From positions 12,394,795 to 12,458,794 of the forward strand of contig JABAKD010000021.1 in the NCBI GenBank assembly GCA_012845835.1: 64,000 bases of DNA, in the 5' to 3' direction. This stretch comes from Undaria pinnatifida. Taxonomy: Eukaryota > Sar > Phaeophyceae > Laminariales > Alariaceae. Below, piece by piece: positions 23,390 through 35,300 of the stretch. The first letter of the stretch is position 1. The number at the start of each line of letters is the position of its first letter. The notes below the pieces were generated by a model, which saw only the letters and a program-made list of their open reading frames with translations, did not search any database and had not been told where the DNA came from. The position numbers and the translations under genes were made by a program.

Positions 23390-24879
23390 CTTTCTTCACC
23401 CGGGAGCAGCCCGTCTCCACGCCTGAGGCGTCTCCACCCTTGAAGAAGACGATCTTCACCTTTTTGAAGCCTCGAGTTACCCTCTCAAACCCTCCTTATG
23501 TCCTGCTCGCGCGGCCGTTTCCTATGTTACACCATCGGTGTATCGGCTACTTTCGGGCTTGCGAGGATAACGGCACAAATGCAACTCTTGGTCTCCGGCT
23601 AGACGATCCAGCGAGAAGTCTGTGGTTCGCGAGACATCGCCCGGATGACCAGGAGTGCTCACGGAAACACTCGAGTTTCATAATTTGTTGATTTTAAACA
23701 CAAGATCGACAAGATTGGGAATAAACTACAGATCTTGTCTTTTGAATATCTGCGGCTGCTGTACGTCGACGACCCGTCCTAGGCGTGTACTTCTAACTCG
23801 TTTCATATCGTTCTTTTCTCTGTTCTGTCTCCCCCTGCTCTGGCATGAAACCCAATCCAAACAAATTCTTCGCATACATCAAACATCATTATCATCAGAT
23901 CTTTCAAACCTTCTTGTTTTGTTCCCAGCAGTTGAGCGCATCATCGACAACAGCAGTTGAGCACATTGTCAACAGCAGTTGAGCACATCAACACACGAGA
24001 GAGAGAGTGACAGAATATCGCGCCGCAGTCACCCACACAGCAGCAGCAGCCTCTACGCAGTCGGTAGTCAGGGTCGATGGTAGGAGCTGGTCGGTGGGCT
24101 CCCTGCCATGTATACTGATACCCTGCCGTGATGTTTGCTGCGGTGCGATTGTCCATTCTGTAACCATACCTCTTGTTCATACTTCTAAACTTCCCACAAT
24201 CATAAAAAAAATAAACTGCAACACAGCCGGTAGCATGACCAGAAGTTTGATTGTTATGTGTGTTGAGTACACCCGGCGTCCGTGCTTACTGACTATTTAA
24301 TATTCATCCTAGAGACATACAAAGTATATGTGAGACAGGGTAAACCAAACAATCGCAATGATTAATCAACATAATAATAAAGCAAGGTGAAATGCCAGCG
24401 TACCGGGCACGACAACACAACACAACGAGGGGGACCATAAGATGAGAAAAAAAAGGAAACTAAAAAAGAAAACACCAGGGGCTCTGAAGAGTGTGACGCA
24501 AGAAAGCCGGAACGGATGCAAGAGAAACAACCTACGTGCTGATTAAGAGAGACAGCTAACTGTTGCACGGACGAAACAGCATAGACAAGAGAGGGAGATA
24601 CCGGCATAAGGCCGGTGGAGAGGGAAGACGAGGGAATAAAGAGAGAAATAACGCAATAAAAATGAACAAAGCAAGCAAGACAACAAGTAAGTGTCATTAC
24701 TGCCGCGTTCGCGCTCCCCCCGTTGAACTCGATGAATACAAGCAAAGCAAAACACTACCGCTCACAATAATAGGGTTTAGGGCATTATTACTGTACTTGA
24801 ACACGCTCCACGTATTAGTCGAACCGGTACCTTGCCACACCATGTACCATTCCGATTCGGTGTTCGTCCACAGCTGTAT
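23390..24879. other. Spacer inside the inverted repeat, no supported gene
   Basis: It contains a short triplicated motif CAACAGCAGTTGAGC(A/G)CAT at about 23928-23992. Otherwise I recognise nothing. Confidence 0.35.
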
Positions 24880-26760
24880 CGGCGACCCCCCCCCCCCCCC
24901 CCCGCCCTCCAATTTCCCTTTGTTACTGTTGTTGGCGTCCACTGTTGCGTGGATTGGCCAGCTCTTGTCCGCCTCGGTCCTGTGTCATTTCATCATAAAG
25001 CGGCCCGCCGCGTCGACGATCCCCGGTACCAGTTTCCACTCTTCTTAGCCGCCCTGGATCATAGCGACTCTTTACTCCTAATAGCAAAGGGAGGTTGGCC
25101 GTTGACCCCTCGTTGACTTTGAATACTTTGATATCTTCTGCTAGAGATTAGGCCCAGTTCTTTCGAGATTGGGCCTGGTCCCGGGTTTCCCCACGCCAGC
25201 CATCGTCCCGAACATCACGCGATGGGTCAGCCGCTCAGTTGTCGTCTTTTGTACGGCTCATGCAAAGAGCAGGTGGCTTTTGCAGGTGGTCGTCGCAACG
25301 CTCTCACATTGTGTTGCGGGCCTTGGCGGTCGATATGTAGTGGTCGGTGCATTGTCGGCGCTGGAAGCCTTGGCAATAGTTATATACGTTAGGAGGAGGC
25401 TCAAGTGTGCCGTTCAGAGGTCAGGGAAGTGCCCCTGGCCGAGATTCCGAGCCACACGCCCGTACAGCAGGGTGTCCATCACCTCGGTCCTTAACAGGTG
25501 CACCTTTAGTGTGCACGAAGCATGTTCCATGTCGTACAGCTCACGCTTGAAACGATCGTAGCATGCCCACGCGAGTCGGATCCGTCGTTAATTTATGGCA
25601 TAATGTCGGCGCTTGCGTTGATAAGACCGCGTCCAGGTACAGAGAATGCATCGTCTACATATATACCCTTGGTGACCCTGATAGCTACACTGTTGCAAGG
25701 GGAGTCGCCGACCTATATCCTTAGTCTAATGAGGACACACAACCCGTAATACGCGCGATCGGAGTATCACCCACAGCTTGCAAAGATGAGTTTCGGCAAA
25801 ATCTTCGATCTCACAGCAGCAGCTGGAGTGTATTTAAATTTTTATAATATATACCTCTGGTCCGCCGCTTCGACAACGAGCGTTGGGGCCGGGAGAACCT
25901 TGTTGAGTGTGCGGAGCAGCGTTGTCTCTGTTTCCGTTTCGAGCACGGGGAGGCCTGCTGATTCGAAAGTGATCACAATGGCGGGCATGTTTGCAGGTCT
26001 TCCGTTGATTTAGACACAATGCCTGCATTGTCGGCGTACAGCATACCACACCACAGACTAACCTCCGTACACATGCCAGTGGTTCAAGCTCCAACCCGCC
26101 CTCCCCAAAGTCCTCCTCGAGGTGCACCAAGTCCCTTAAAAATCGGGGTCCTCACTGAAACTTAGCCGAAAGGAATGTGTATTGCTTTGCGGCGAAAAAT
26201 ACATTGCGAAGAAGCGGCGGACTGATTCTGCGATAACCCCCCCCAAATCAGTGATTTCATTTAGCGAACGTTTCATGGCCGCTCAACATGAGGAAGGTTG
26301 CTATGAAATCAAGGTCTCCACATATTTTCTTGTTCGTAAAGGACTATCGAACAATGACGTCGGGGTGGCAAGGGGCAGCGTATATTCAGGGGGTACGGCC
26401 GGGAGCTGGTTTCAATACCGGCGATTTCGTTCAAGAATAATTGGGGTGGCTACCTTAGAACGACTCGGCGACAGTACACATCCTTGCCGCAATCCCTGAG
26501 TGACGTCATGCCATTCATAGTGTTCACCGTCATCCGTACGCACGCGAGCTCGCATGATTTCGTGGAACTGGCCAATAGTGGTCAACATCGTCTCTGGTAC
26601 GCGGAAACGTGCGAGCACCACCCACCGCCGATCTCGGTCGACGGAGCTATATGTCATCTTGAGATCGACGAAGAACAGCAACTGAGGGATTCCCCTCGCG
26701 CGTCCGAGTTCTTGCCATCGGCGCACGACGAATGCCTCAAATATATTCTTTCTCGATACA
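24880..26760 (-). pseudogene. LINE (non-LTR retrotransposon) reverse-transcriptase pseudogene
   Basis: Read on the - strand from 26758 down. RT box A reads FFVDLKMTYSSVDRD, then QGLRQGCVLSP near 26470. After an unrelated ~290-bp segment comes FSEDPDF...RDLVHLEEDFGEGGLE (about 26165-26090), then the catalytic box as LYADNAGIVSKS (about 26030; usual YADD is YADN here). Downstream come GLINASADIMP (about 25620), RFKRELYDMEH and VMDTLLYG (about 25560-25470), and a C-terminal region with VFKVNEGST (about 25110). The order and spacing are those of a LINE RT and its C-terminal domain. There are many frameshifts and in-frame stops, no endonuclease part, and two insertions. This is a dead 5'-truncated copy. 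Confidence 0.8.
25668..25846 (+). mobile_element. Copy 2 of the ~180-bp element, inserted in the LINE, TSD ATATATACC
   Basis: The element interrupts the LINE reading between the QRY-like and FLYL/GLINASAD-like positions. ATATATACC flanks it at 25659-25667 and 25847-25855. It shares GTGACCCTGATAG, GGGGAGTCGCCGACCTATAT and GCGATCGGAGTATCACCCAC with the copies at 8361 and 55494. No inverted termini or ORF were seen. Confidence 0.7.
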
Positions 26761-28362
26761 AAGGAAGGGCTGGCACTCCCGTCAGAGTTGTTATCGCTCT
26801 AGGCGACGCTAGTACGCCGGGGCTCAGAACCACGAAATCGTGGCATCATTCATCAAACCATCGACGCTTCTGATGCAACTGTTGTTGAATGCCGTTAGTT
26901 TTGTTGTGAAAAAACAGATTATTCCACTCCGTAGAGTATCAGCTAATTGTACCTTATAGTGTCGCCCGACTGCAGATTGAGAATTGTGGCAACATAGACT
27001 ACACAGTATACAGCAGCAGCCATAACGATCATCTAGACTTCCTTCTTCTGACATTCATGTAGATGAACAAGATCAGCAACACGCATTATGGCGATGTGAC
27101 GACAAACCGACGAACTGCATACCGGCTGCCATCCACCAACCAACAACGCACTCAATCAAAGATGACGCCATTTTCTTCTGGCCATAAATATCTTGATCAA
27201 TCACCAGGCTCGGCGTAGATAAGAGGGACAATCGCCCTGGGTACAGTCAAGGGCGCAATCTGTAGGGCGCAACACGTGCGAGCCCCCTCCACAGGAAAAC
27301 TCTGTCCTACACTACCCAGCCCGCGATCAAGGGGGTGCTGTGTTGTTTTGGTTGTAGACTATACAAATTATTTTTTTTCACTTTTTGGTGAGAAGCGAGC
27401 AAGGACCGCATCAAATATTTTTTGTCACAGCAATGTGGAGCCCATGGGCAGACTCTATGAACGCGAGATGCGGGTGAGATAGGAACACTCCACACAGACA
27501 AAGCACAGACAGTGGGCACCCACGCCCGCGCCGAGCACACCATATCTGCAGGCCTCTGGCATGACCTCCACCTTGGATTCGACATAGTTGCGTTTTTTTT
27601 TAAATGCGTGACGTTATCGACCGATGGCTTCCTGTTTTGGGTGGATAACGACCAATGGCAGCGATTGGTATATTTTTGGTCTATTCAACGACTGACTATT
27701 AATATATTATTCTGGCTTTTGAATTCGTTCGTGAGAATTCGAAATATTTGAATTTTGAAGAAAATACGGGCATGCGTGGGCTTTCGCGCCTACTCAAGGA
27801 GGTCGCGCGCGGGAGGTGGTGGATCTCAAGAGACTGCTGTGATGGTGGCGTCATGGCGCCGTTCCTGACGATGGCCACGTTTTCATGCACAAATATCCAA
27901 GCAAATATCGAGCACACGGATGACGCTGCAGAAGCCCTCGTTTAGGAAAACGGGGAGGTGCCTCTGTTTGAATATTTGCGCGGCCGAGCTAAAGCCGCTT
28001 GTCGGTGCTCGACAGAGCGGCGCCACCGGCAAGCAGAGAACCTTCCAGGAAAGATCGGAGAATATGGCGAGAGTAAATAGGTCTTGCAAAGAGGCGTATC
28101 TTCGACGTCAACCGAGGGCGCATGTATGTACCACACTGGGCGACGAAGGCAATATGCTTCAGCTCTTCGGTCACGGAGATAATTGCGAAAAAATCCAGCC
28201 ATGCCATCGAGGGCGTAGACTGCTACATCTCCCCCGTCAAAGCTGGCACACATATCAATCTGATGGAAACGGTGTTTGCTCGAATGGGCAAGACGTGCCG
28301 AGTATAGGCGACCCAGACGCCGATTTGATCCTACTCGGGGTGAGCATGTTTCTTTAAAGGCG
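26761..28362. other. Spacer inside the inverted repeat; possible coding remnant at 27942-28505 (-)
   Basis: A 187-codon open frame lies on the - strand at 27942-28505, with another at 27989-28207. Both overlap, neither matches a family I know, and the outer part runs into the right inverted arm. I regard them as remnants or chance. Confidence 0.25.
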
Positions 28363-29084
28363 GACGCACTGCGTCTCTGGTCTGCCTTGCTTGGTGTCGT
28401 CCTATGTGTTCCGATCTCCGAGCTTTTGAAATTCATAAACTGTTCGCGGTTTCTATGTACGGGTGTGGCTTTTTGATTCTCGAGCAGACTGCCCAAAATA
28501 TTCAAAAATGCCGAAAGGCCACTCTACTGCTGTTGGTGGGCTGCAAACGGGCTTTGCTGCATGCCAGCGGTAGGGCTGGGAGAATCTTCCGCACCTGTGG
28601 CGTTGGCGTGGGTTGCGCGTTTGTGGCGCGTTGCGTTTGTGTGTTGGCCAAAGCTCGTCGGTCTCCAACAAACATGGGACGAGTCTTCTGATTTCGAAAA
28701 CTGTTTGCTGGCTGTTACGTGTTCGTAGCAAAGAGCTAAAATTGCGCCGATTCGGGCACTCTTGATGACGCGTCAGCCCGTCTGCCGTGGGCAATTCCGC
28801 AGAGCGTCTTCTAGAAACCTGGCAGCCTCTTCGGAATAGTGCTTGAGTGAGAGTGCTTGAGTGTTGTGGATACCGTCTGTTGTGTCCGGGATGCCCTGTG
28901 GAAGATGATGTGTGCCTCGATGTGTTGGTATCCTCACTTCCTGGTCGTTCGTTCATTTTTTTTATGTAGGACTCTGCTATGTTTTTTTTCCCCTCGCAAA
29001 CCGGGCCATCACCCTACATTAACCAAGTTTCTTTTTTCTTGATTTTCTTCCCCCCACAGGCCAAATTACGATTCAAAATCCTTA
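28363..29084 (+). repeat. Right arm of a large inverted repeat
   Basis: Inverted partner of 22585-23389. It keeps the uninterrupted site where the other arm carries the poly(A) retroposon. Outer edge is GATTCAAAATCCTTA near 29084. Confidence 0.8.
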
Positions 29085-29169
29085 AAGCCAGTAGCTTATG
29101 GATAGGCGGACGACGTTGGAACGCGCCTTCTCGAGGACGCCATCACGCAGTCCAAACGGTTGGGTGGTC

Positions 29170-29570
29170 TGCTCACTTTGCGCGTTCAGCAGAGTTGTAC
29201 GCTGCATATTTTGCCTTCTAGGCCCTGCCCCAGTCCAGCTAAGCAAGTCAAAGGAATCGCCCGTAACCTATCGTTAACGAATTCCGCAGGTACTATACAC
29301 TCTGCTCCCTTTTGTTCCAGGCAGAAGAAGGTAGCTGAGTAAGGTCGTATGCCCACGCCATAACATCGCCGTGTGTGAACATGCCGTCTCTCGAGTATTC
29401 CGGCCTCCACGGTATCGGACCTTTACGCGCGATTATCACCGGCACGACGTCCTGCCCGCGGTACTCGGACGGTTCGACACGAACCAATGCCGTGGATCCG
29501 AAAGGCAGCACCTTTTTCATTTGTAGAAACAACTGCTGCAGGGCGAAGTCTTTGTCGTTACGGTGGTCAT
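29170..29570 (-). pseudogene. Unrecognised coding remnant
   Basis: On the - strand, about 90 codons from 29570 to 29293 look like a real globular protein (LQQLFLQMKKVLPFGSTALV; GDVMAWAYDLTQLPSSAWNK) with balanced composition, unlike the low-complexity ORFs elsewhere. A frameshift near 29300 would continue it (VPAEFVNDRLRAIPLTCLAG) to about 29186. Start and family are unknown. Given the setting, it is probably part of a dead transposon. Confidence 0.3.
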
Positions 29571-29964
29571 CTCACCGGGACTAACCCTCCGCGAGCATAC
29601 TCCGTGGGTCCCGTGATGATGCCTTGACGGATGAGAGGGCACACGTCCTGCCCGTTGGCGAGGCATTCAGGACAGCTGGGGTGGGTTTGGAGGGTGCACG
29701 GTACATCACAACAAATTATGGGATTTGCGGTGTAAGTAAGTACAGAAGTTTGCCAGTTGAGATGGAGTTTTCGTGGGCGAAAGCTGTCAGCACACGGTAT
29801 AGGGATACAGAGCAGAATGTTTCGGAGCTTCTAACGCGAAGAGCTTGCTCAACATCATCAATAATATCTCACCCGAGACATGACTTCGAACAGGTATTCG
29901 TTCGCTTAACCCGACCAACATTTCACCCTAGTCGAACCCCCCCTCCCTGTGATTTTGTAGAATA

Positions 29965-30216
29965 GACGCGTGCTACAATAGAGGTAGCCCGTTCCGTGTG
30001 ACATTGCGTCTAAAAGCCGGGGCTTCCTAACCCAAAATTGTCGCAAACAGCCTTTTTTTTGCCTATCTTTTTCGTCGTGTAACTAGGTAGGGCATGATGT
30101 TTTTCGTCCGGTAGCAGCTAATTTTTTTCCCCAATCAGTTTCTGGGAGAGGCCTTAAGCTCCCAAAACTGAGGAACCCCCAAGAAAAGGTGGCGCACCGC
30201 TATCGAGGCACCCATC
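29965..30216 (+). mobile_element. MITE copy B, TSD AATA
   Basis: Left end GACGCGTGCTACAATAGAGG, right end CGCTATCGAGGCACCCATC. AATA occurs on both sides (29961-29964 and 30217-30220). Length is 252 bp, with no ORF. Confidence 0.8.
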
Positions 30217-30297
30217 AATATCTCGGACAATTGTTCCTCGCTTGGGTGTAGGTCAACCGTAGCAAACAACACCACAAAAAAATTGACACAGGAGAGG

Positions 30298-30565
30298 GAC
30301 GCAGGCTGCGACAGAGGTGCTGCGCACCACTTTTTTCATTAGGTGTTCCTTAAATTGAGAGCGTAAGACTTCTCCCAAAAAATGAGTTGGAGAAACATAA
30401 GACTGCTACACACCACCGGATGAAATGACGCATGGCCTGGGTCTACACAACACGAGAACCATTCAAAAAAATGGGCTGTTTGTCCGATGATTTAGAGTAA
30501 AGGAGCCCCGTCATTTAGAAACCATTTTCGCCAAAAAAATATATACCTCTATCGTAGCGTGTGTC
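30298..30565 (+). mobile_element. MITE copy C, TSD GAGG
   Basis: Left end GACGCAGGCTGCGACAGAGG, right end CCTCTATCGTAGCGTGTGTC. GAGG occurs on both sides (30294-30297 and 30566-30569). Length is 268 bp. It sits 81 bp from copy B. Confidence 0.8.
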
Positions 30566-30569
30566 GAGG

Positions 30570-31984
30570 TGTAACACCTACAACATATCATGCCAAAAGT
30601 GTGGTCCCAATGAGAGCAGACCATACTTGCTAGCCGAAGAGAGCGCGTACGCCGCAAGAACGCCTGGGGTCTCGGTTGCCACGACCTTGCTGACTATATG
30701 GCAGCTGGCGCCGTGGGTTTCCTTTGATGATGACTGGGCTCCGTTACGTACATCAGACAATCAATTTGTGTCAACATTGACGAACAAGAACCCCCTGCCG
30801 AAAACTGTGTTGATCTTCTTGTCGGGTAGAAACATTTTTTTCCGGTTCTGTGGTTTCCGCCTCGCTGATCCAAGTCGTCTGCGACGCACGCGAAAACCGA
30901 ATCAAAGGCTAGATAGCATCGAAAGTAAAGAAAAGGGGCAAACGGGTATGGCGCGCGCATGGCTGTGTCAGTGAGATGGATGTACACGCTGTTTTCATAG
31001 CCCCAGCGACAGGGCATTACATGAGTGTATCCGCGCGTTTTTGGCATTGCTGCATGTAGTTTTTCGTTGAGTTTCTAAAATCGAACCTATCTATAATCAG
31101 CACGGTCTGGACGCTGATATTGGTTGAGTACATGCCTTGTTACAAACTATTTGCGTCTGCGATGTGGAGGTTTTCATAGGTGGAGCTTCAAGGTAAAGGT
31201 GCTCTTGGAGTGGCCTCGACTAGAGGAGCTCTGTTGGGGAAATCCGTAACACCGCGCATGCCTACTTAATCGCGGCTGGGGGTAGGTTGGATGCCTCCCT
31301 AAGAGCTGAACTAGCACTTCAAAGGCGTCCCTTAGGGACAGAGCTTTGCTCCGCTCGCTCCCCCAGCACCTTACATTTTTCTTTCATGTCTCCAGGTCAC
31401 GCGGAGATACTCTTCTAGAAACAAATTTTGAAAAGGAATCCTCAACTACTACTCGGCATCTTTACAGGAGTTCTCATCCTGCCTCGCGCATATATACTTG
31501 TATATCGAGCAAGATATGCGTGCGTTTTTTTAGTATCACAACGGGCGTTTATGTTGCTATTTTTACGTGATCTCACATGAACTCGCATGATAAGAGTCCG
31601 TGGTTACTTGGCAAGGGCTCCAGCCACTATGGACTGGAAGGGTAGTGTAGTTGCCCTCAAAGGCTGTATTATCTACGGGGAAGACTATGGGGTGGAAGAA
31701 CAGTATACTATCTTTTTTTTGTATCCTTCACACACCGTTACATTCACGAGGAAGATATGGACGGCTTTCCATTTACGTGGTACATTTTATATATATCTGC
31801 ATGCAGTTGTCTTCAGACGCCATTTGCCTGGAAATGTATCTGTCTCTTCGAGCAGCAAATTATTTTGGGAGGTAAACCATGTGATGGCGATCGATATGCC
31901 GCGTTACAATACGTAGTACATCCAGCGCGCCTTCTTGGAACTGCGTTCAGTGCCTACTCATAATGGGGGTTCGTTTAATATACA
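30570..31984. other. No supported gene
   Basis: ORFs of 60-137 codons are present, without exon signals or recognised motifs. Around 31190-31330 AGAGGAGCTC and AAGAGCTGAAC words foreshadow the repeat field that follows. Confidence 0.3.
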
Positions 31985-34500
31985 TGCTACCATGCTATAT
32001 TTTAGTCCAGGGGGGGTGTATGTTTCTAAATACCAACATTTCTATAGTTTCGTGGTTGAAGGGGAGAGGGTTTGGAGGAGGAGAGCTTCGAGAGCTCCCT
32101 AACGTTTCTTGTAGCTTTCGGTGAGATTTGTTCGGTGTGTCCGGGGAGAGGGATTCCGGGAAGAGCATGGATGGGCTCCCCTACACCAACTTAGGAGCTT
32201 GAAGCAGGGAAGCCTTGAAGAGCTCTACTAACTATAGAAGCTCCTTTCACACACCGTCACTTTCGGGGCTTGTGGGTGCCCCGGGAGCTTGAAGAGCTAT
32301 AGGAGCTCTTAGAGGGCTCGTGATTGTGAGAGAGGGTTTGGCGGAGCGAGTCTCTCGAGAGCTCCTAAGTTTAGTAGCTCGGGGGGAGCTCGAAGAGCTA
32401 TAGCCTGTAGGAGCTTAGAGATAGCTCCTAACTCCAGTAGCGGAGCTCGAAGAGCTACAAACTTTAGGAGCCTAGAGAGAGAGCCCCGTGCTCCTCCCAC
32501 GCCAAAGGGGGGCAGGTTCTAAGCGCGTGGGGAAAACAAAGCAGAAGGAGTAACATATACAATATGAATGCACATCTCGTACCCACCAGGCTGCCAGTTA
32601 TCATTTTGTTGAACGCATGCCCCGAGCTATTTGGATGCATTTGACGATGTACGCATAATACCACATTTTTTATTCGGTGTGTTTGGGGGAGAGGGCTTCT
32701 CCGGGGAGAGCTTGGAGAGCTCCTTTACACCACCTTAGGAAATTGAAGGGAGCTTATGTTGAAACTATCGAGAGCTCCTCTCACACCCCCCAACTATACC
32801 GGCTTGTGGAGGTCTCGAGAGCTCGAAGAGAGCTATAGGAGCCTCTCAGAAGGCTCCTCTCAGGCAGATCATAGGTGGCCAAATTTTAAATCGCGCGCTT
32901 AGAAAACAACATCATCAGAATTTCTCATAAAAGATACATGTATGTACAGATACCGCTCTGGTCCCATCAGGCTACTACTTTTACCTTAAAAGGGTGCCAA
33001 ATAGCACGCTATAGGTATCTGCCCTGAGCTAGTGTGCAGCTTTGTTAGGAAAATGGGTCGCGTGATACGCATAATAATACCGCATGTTCTAAAGTTTTGG
33101 TGTGGTTGGGGAAAGACGTCTTCTGGGGAGAGCATGGAGTTCTCCTCACGTTAGAAGCTTGGGATCCCGAGAGGACGCGTGCTACGATAGAGAGGCGCAC
33201 CACATTTTTGCTGAGGTTCCTCAATTTCGGAGCTTGAGACCTCTCCCAAGAAAATACAGATTCGGATAGAGAATATATCTTCAAGAGACCGGATAAAAAA
33301 TCCCATCGCCTCCTAGCTAGGTACACGATGAGAGTCATTGCAAAAAAAAATGACGTTTTCCCGACGATTTTGGGTTAATTAAGGAAGAGCCGCCGTCATT
33401 CAAAAACAATATAGCCTAAAAAAGGTATGCCTCTATCGTAGCACGTGTCAGAGCTTGAAGAGCTCTTTAACTTTAGGGGCTCTTAGAGAAGCTCCTCTCA
33501 CAGACCAAAGAGGGGGGTATATTTAAAGCACGCGCTTGGAAAACAAAATTGCATAAGCAGAAGAACATACTCGGCGTATATGCCGGTGGTAGCCGCCCCC
33601 ACCATCAGTGTCTGCCCACTTACCTTTGGCACGAGGTATCTCTGCCCTGAGCTATTTCTGCAGGAGGTGCTTTTTTGTTGGAGGGATTTACACGCATAAT
33701 GCCTCATTCTTCTCTATAGTTTGGCGTGGTTGGGGAGAAGGCTTTATGGGAGAGCTTGGAGATATATCTCCGATACCTTGACGAGCTTGGGGCGATCTGG
33801 AAGAGCTCCTAACTATATCAGCTCCAATATAGAGCTCCTCTCACACATACACCAACATGGGGGGGCGAATTTCAAGTACGCGCTCGTAGACCACAGCAGA
33901 ACATACCGACCCGAGGTATTTCTGAAGGGAGCTACTTAAGGGCCCGTATGCAATACCGCGTTTCTGTAGCCTCGTGATTGGGCGAGGGGGCTTTTGGAGG
34001 GCTCGGATAGCCCCTCATGTTTTAGGAGCTTGGGGCTACCTTTAGGAACTCCCAGAGAGTTCCTCTCACGCACCAAAGGGGGCCAAAATTTTAAGCTTGC
34101 TCTAACCCCACCTCTACCCTCTCTAAGAACATACACCCGTAGTGTACCCAAACCAGGCTACTTACTACCCCCCGAGCTCTTTCTGAAGGTGAGTTACTGT
34201 TTCATCAAGGGATGTACACCCACCCTATTTATTGTTCTATAGTTTAGTGTGGTTGGGGATGGGGGTTTCTCGGGAGAGGTTGGAGAGCTGTTAACTTCAG
34301 GGGCTTGGGAATCGTGTAAAAGACATGCACTAAATGTTAGGGTCTCTTAGAGAGCTCCTCTCACACACCAAAGGAGGGACTAAGTTTGAAGCACGCGGGA
34401 ACAACGAAGCGCACAGATACGGAACAAATATATGCGATCTTTATATAGGTACATCGTCCCCACAAAACGTAAAACTCGTACGCACACACCATGCTTTCAC
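31985..34500. repeat. AGAGCTC-rich degenerate repeat field, ~300-500-bp periodicity
   Basis: A composite unit recurs about five to six times. It contains GAGAGCTCCTCTCACACACCAAAGGGGGG, then a sequence near ACGCGCTTGGAAAACAAA, then ATCTGCCCTGAGCTA, then CGCATAATACCGCATTTT, then GTGGTTGGGGAGAGGGCTT and GAGAGCTTGGAGAGCTCC. Clear starts are near 32330, 32795, 33485, 33835, 34055 and 34345. The palindrome GAGAGCTC and the word GAAGAGCT are scattered at very high density. MITE copy D is inserted within the field. Confidence 0.7.
33174..33449 (+). mobile_element. MITE copy D, TSD AGAG
   Basis: Left end GACGCGTGCTACGATAGAGA, right end CCTCTATCGTAGCACGTGTC, nearly perfect inverted termini. AGAG occurs at 33170-33173 and 33450-33453. 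Length is 276 bp. Confidence 0.85.
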
Positions 34501-35300
34501 TTATACCTTCGTCACGAGTATCTGCCTTGATCCTCTGTCCTGTGGTATGGAGTCATAGAATGAAACGCGTTTTTCTTCCGTAGGATCGCTGTAGATAAAC
34601 TTCAGGCCGTTGGCCTGCTTCTCGCACAGGTCTCTTGAGGAGTTGACTTTCCACGCCTGGTTGGTGACCTGGTCTCTCGCGTAAGTCTTGGTGATGCCTC
34701 CCTCGCTGTCTGAGATGTTTTTCCAATGACAGGCGCCGAAGTAGTGGTGCTCTACCATACGCCTCTCACCGGTAGGTTTTCCGTCGTTGTCACGGACCAT
34801 GATCCCGCTGTCGGCCACCCACTCAAAATGAAACCTACCCTTGAATTGCTTTGCACAGTTGTCCGTGAACATGGTTGCACGGGTCATAGCGTCTGCCCCT
34901 ATCTTCCGCAACAAGGCAGGAATGTGATCAGTCCACAACATTGATACCACGTGCCGCACCCACGCGTTGTCTTGCGTCATGTCGTTGCTCAAAAATTGAG
35001 ACGAGTGCGCCCACACACGCCCACGCACCCTTAGGAAGATCGGGGCAGGGGAAGATGTTCGTCGCTTCGTGGTCCCAGCGCTGGGACTGAAGCTCACATC
35101 TTGCTCGTGGATCGACAATCGTTCTTGAAAGTACATGACGAGAACGACGTGGCCGTACACCAGTGTGGCCTTTAGCTCCTTGAAAGCGACCTGTTCTTGG
35201 GTTTTGTACTGCCGACGGTGCTTGACGAAGGCGTTGAATGCGCCCCTTACTTCTCTTGAACAAATCATCGACCTTGCCTGTTATCTCAGCGACAGCCTGG
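34501..35300 (-). CDS. Transposase-like ORF (RNase H-fold type), partial
   Basis: An open frame of 255 codons runs from 35268 to 34501 on the - strand. Residues 40-55 read HVVLVMYFQERLSIHEQD, residues 94-106 SNDMTQDNAWVRH, residues 135-146 FTDNCAKQFKGR and residues 174-190 EHHYFGACHWKNISDSEG. The order SnD..qDN / TDnCAkQFK / HhFgacH.K...D..GG is one I know from uncharacterised transposase-like proteins in many eukaryotes; I cannot assign a superfamily. Between about 35040 and 35100 another frame (QSQRWDHEATNIFPCPD) fits the family better, so the ORF carries a pair of compensating frameshifts. The N-terminus is missing or displaced. Probably inactive. Confidence 0.5.
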
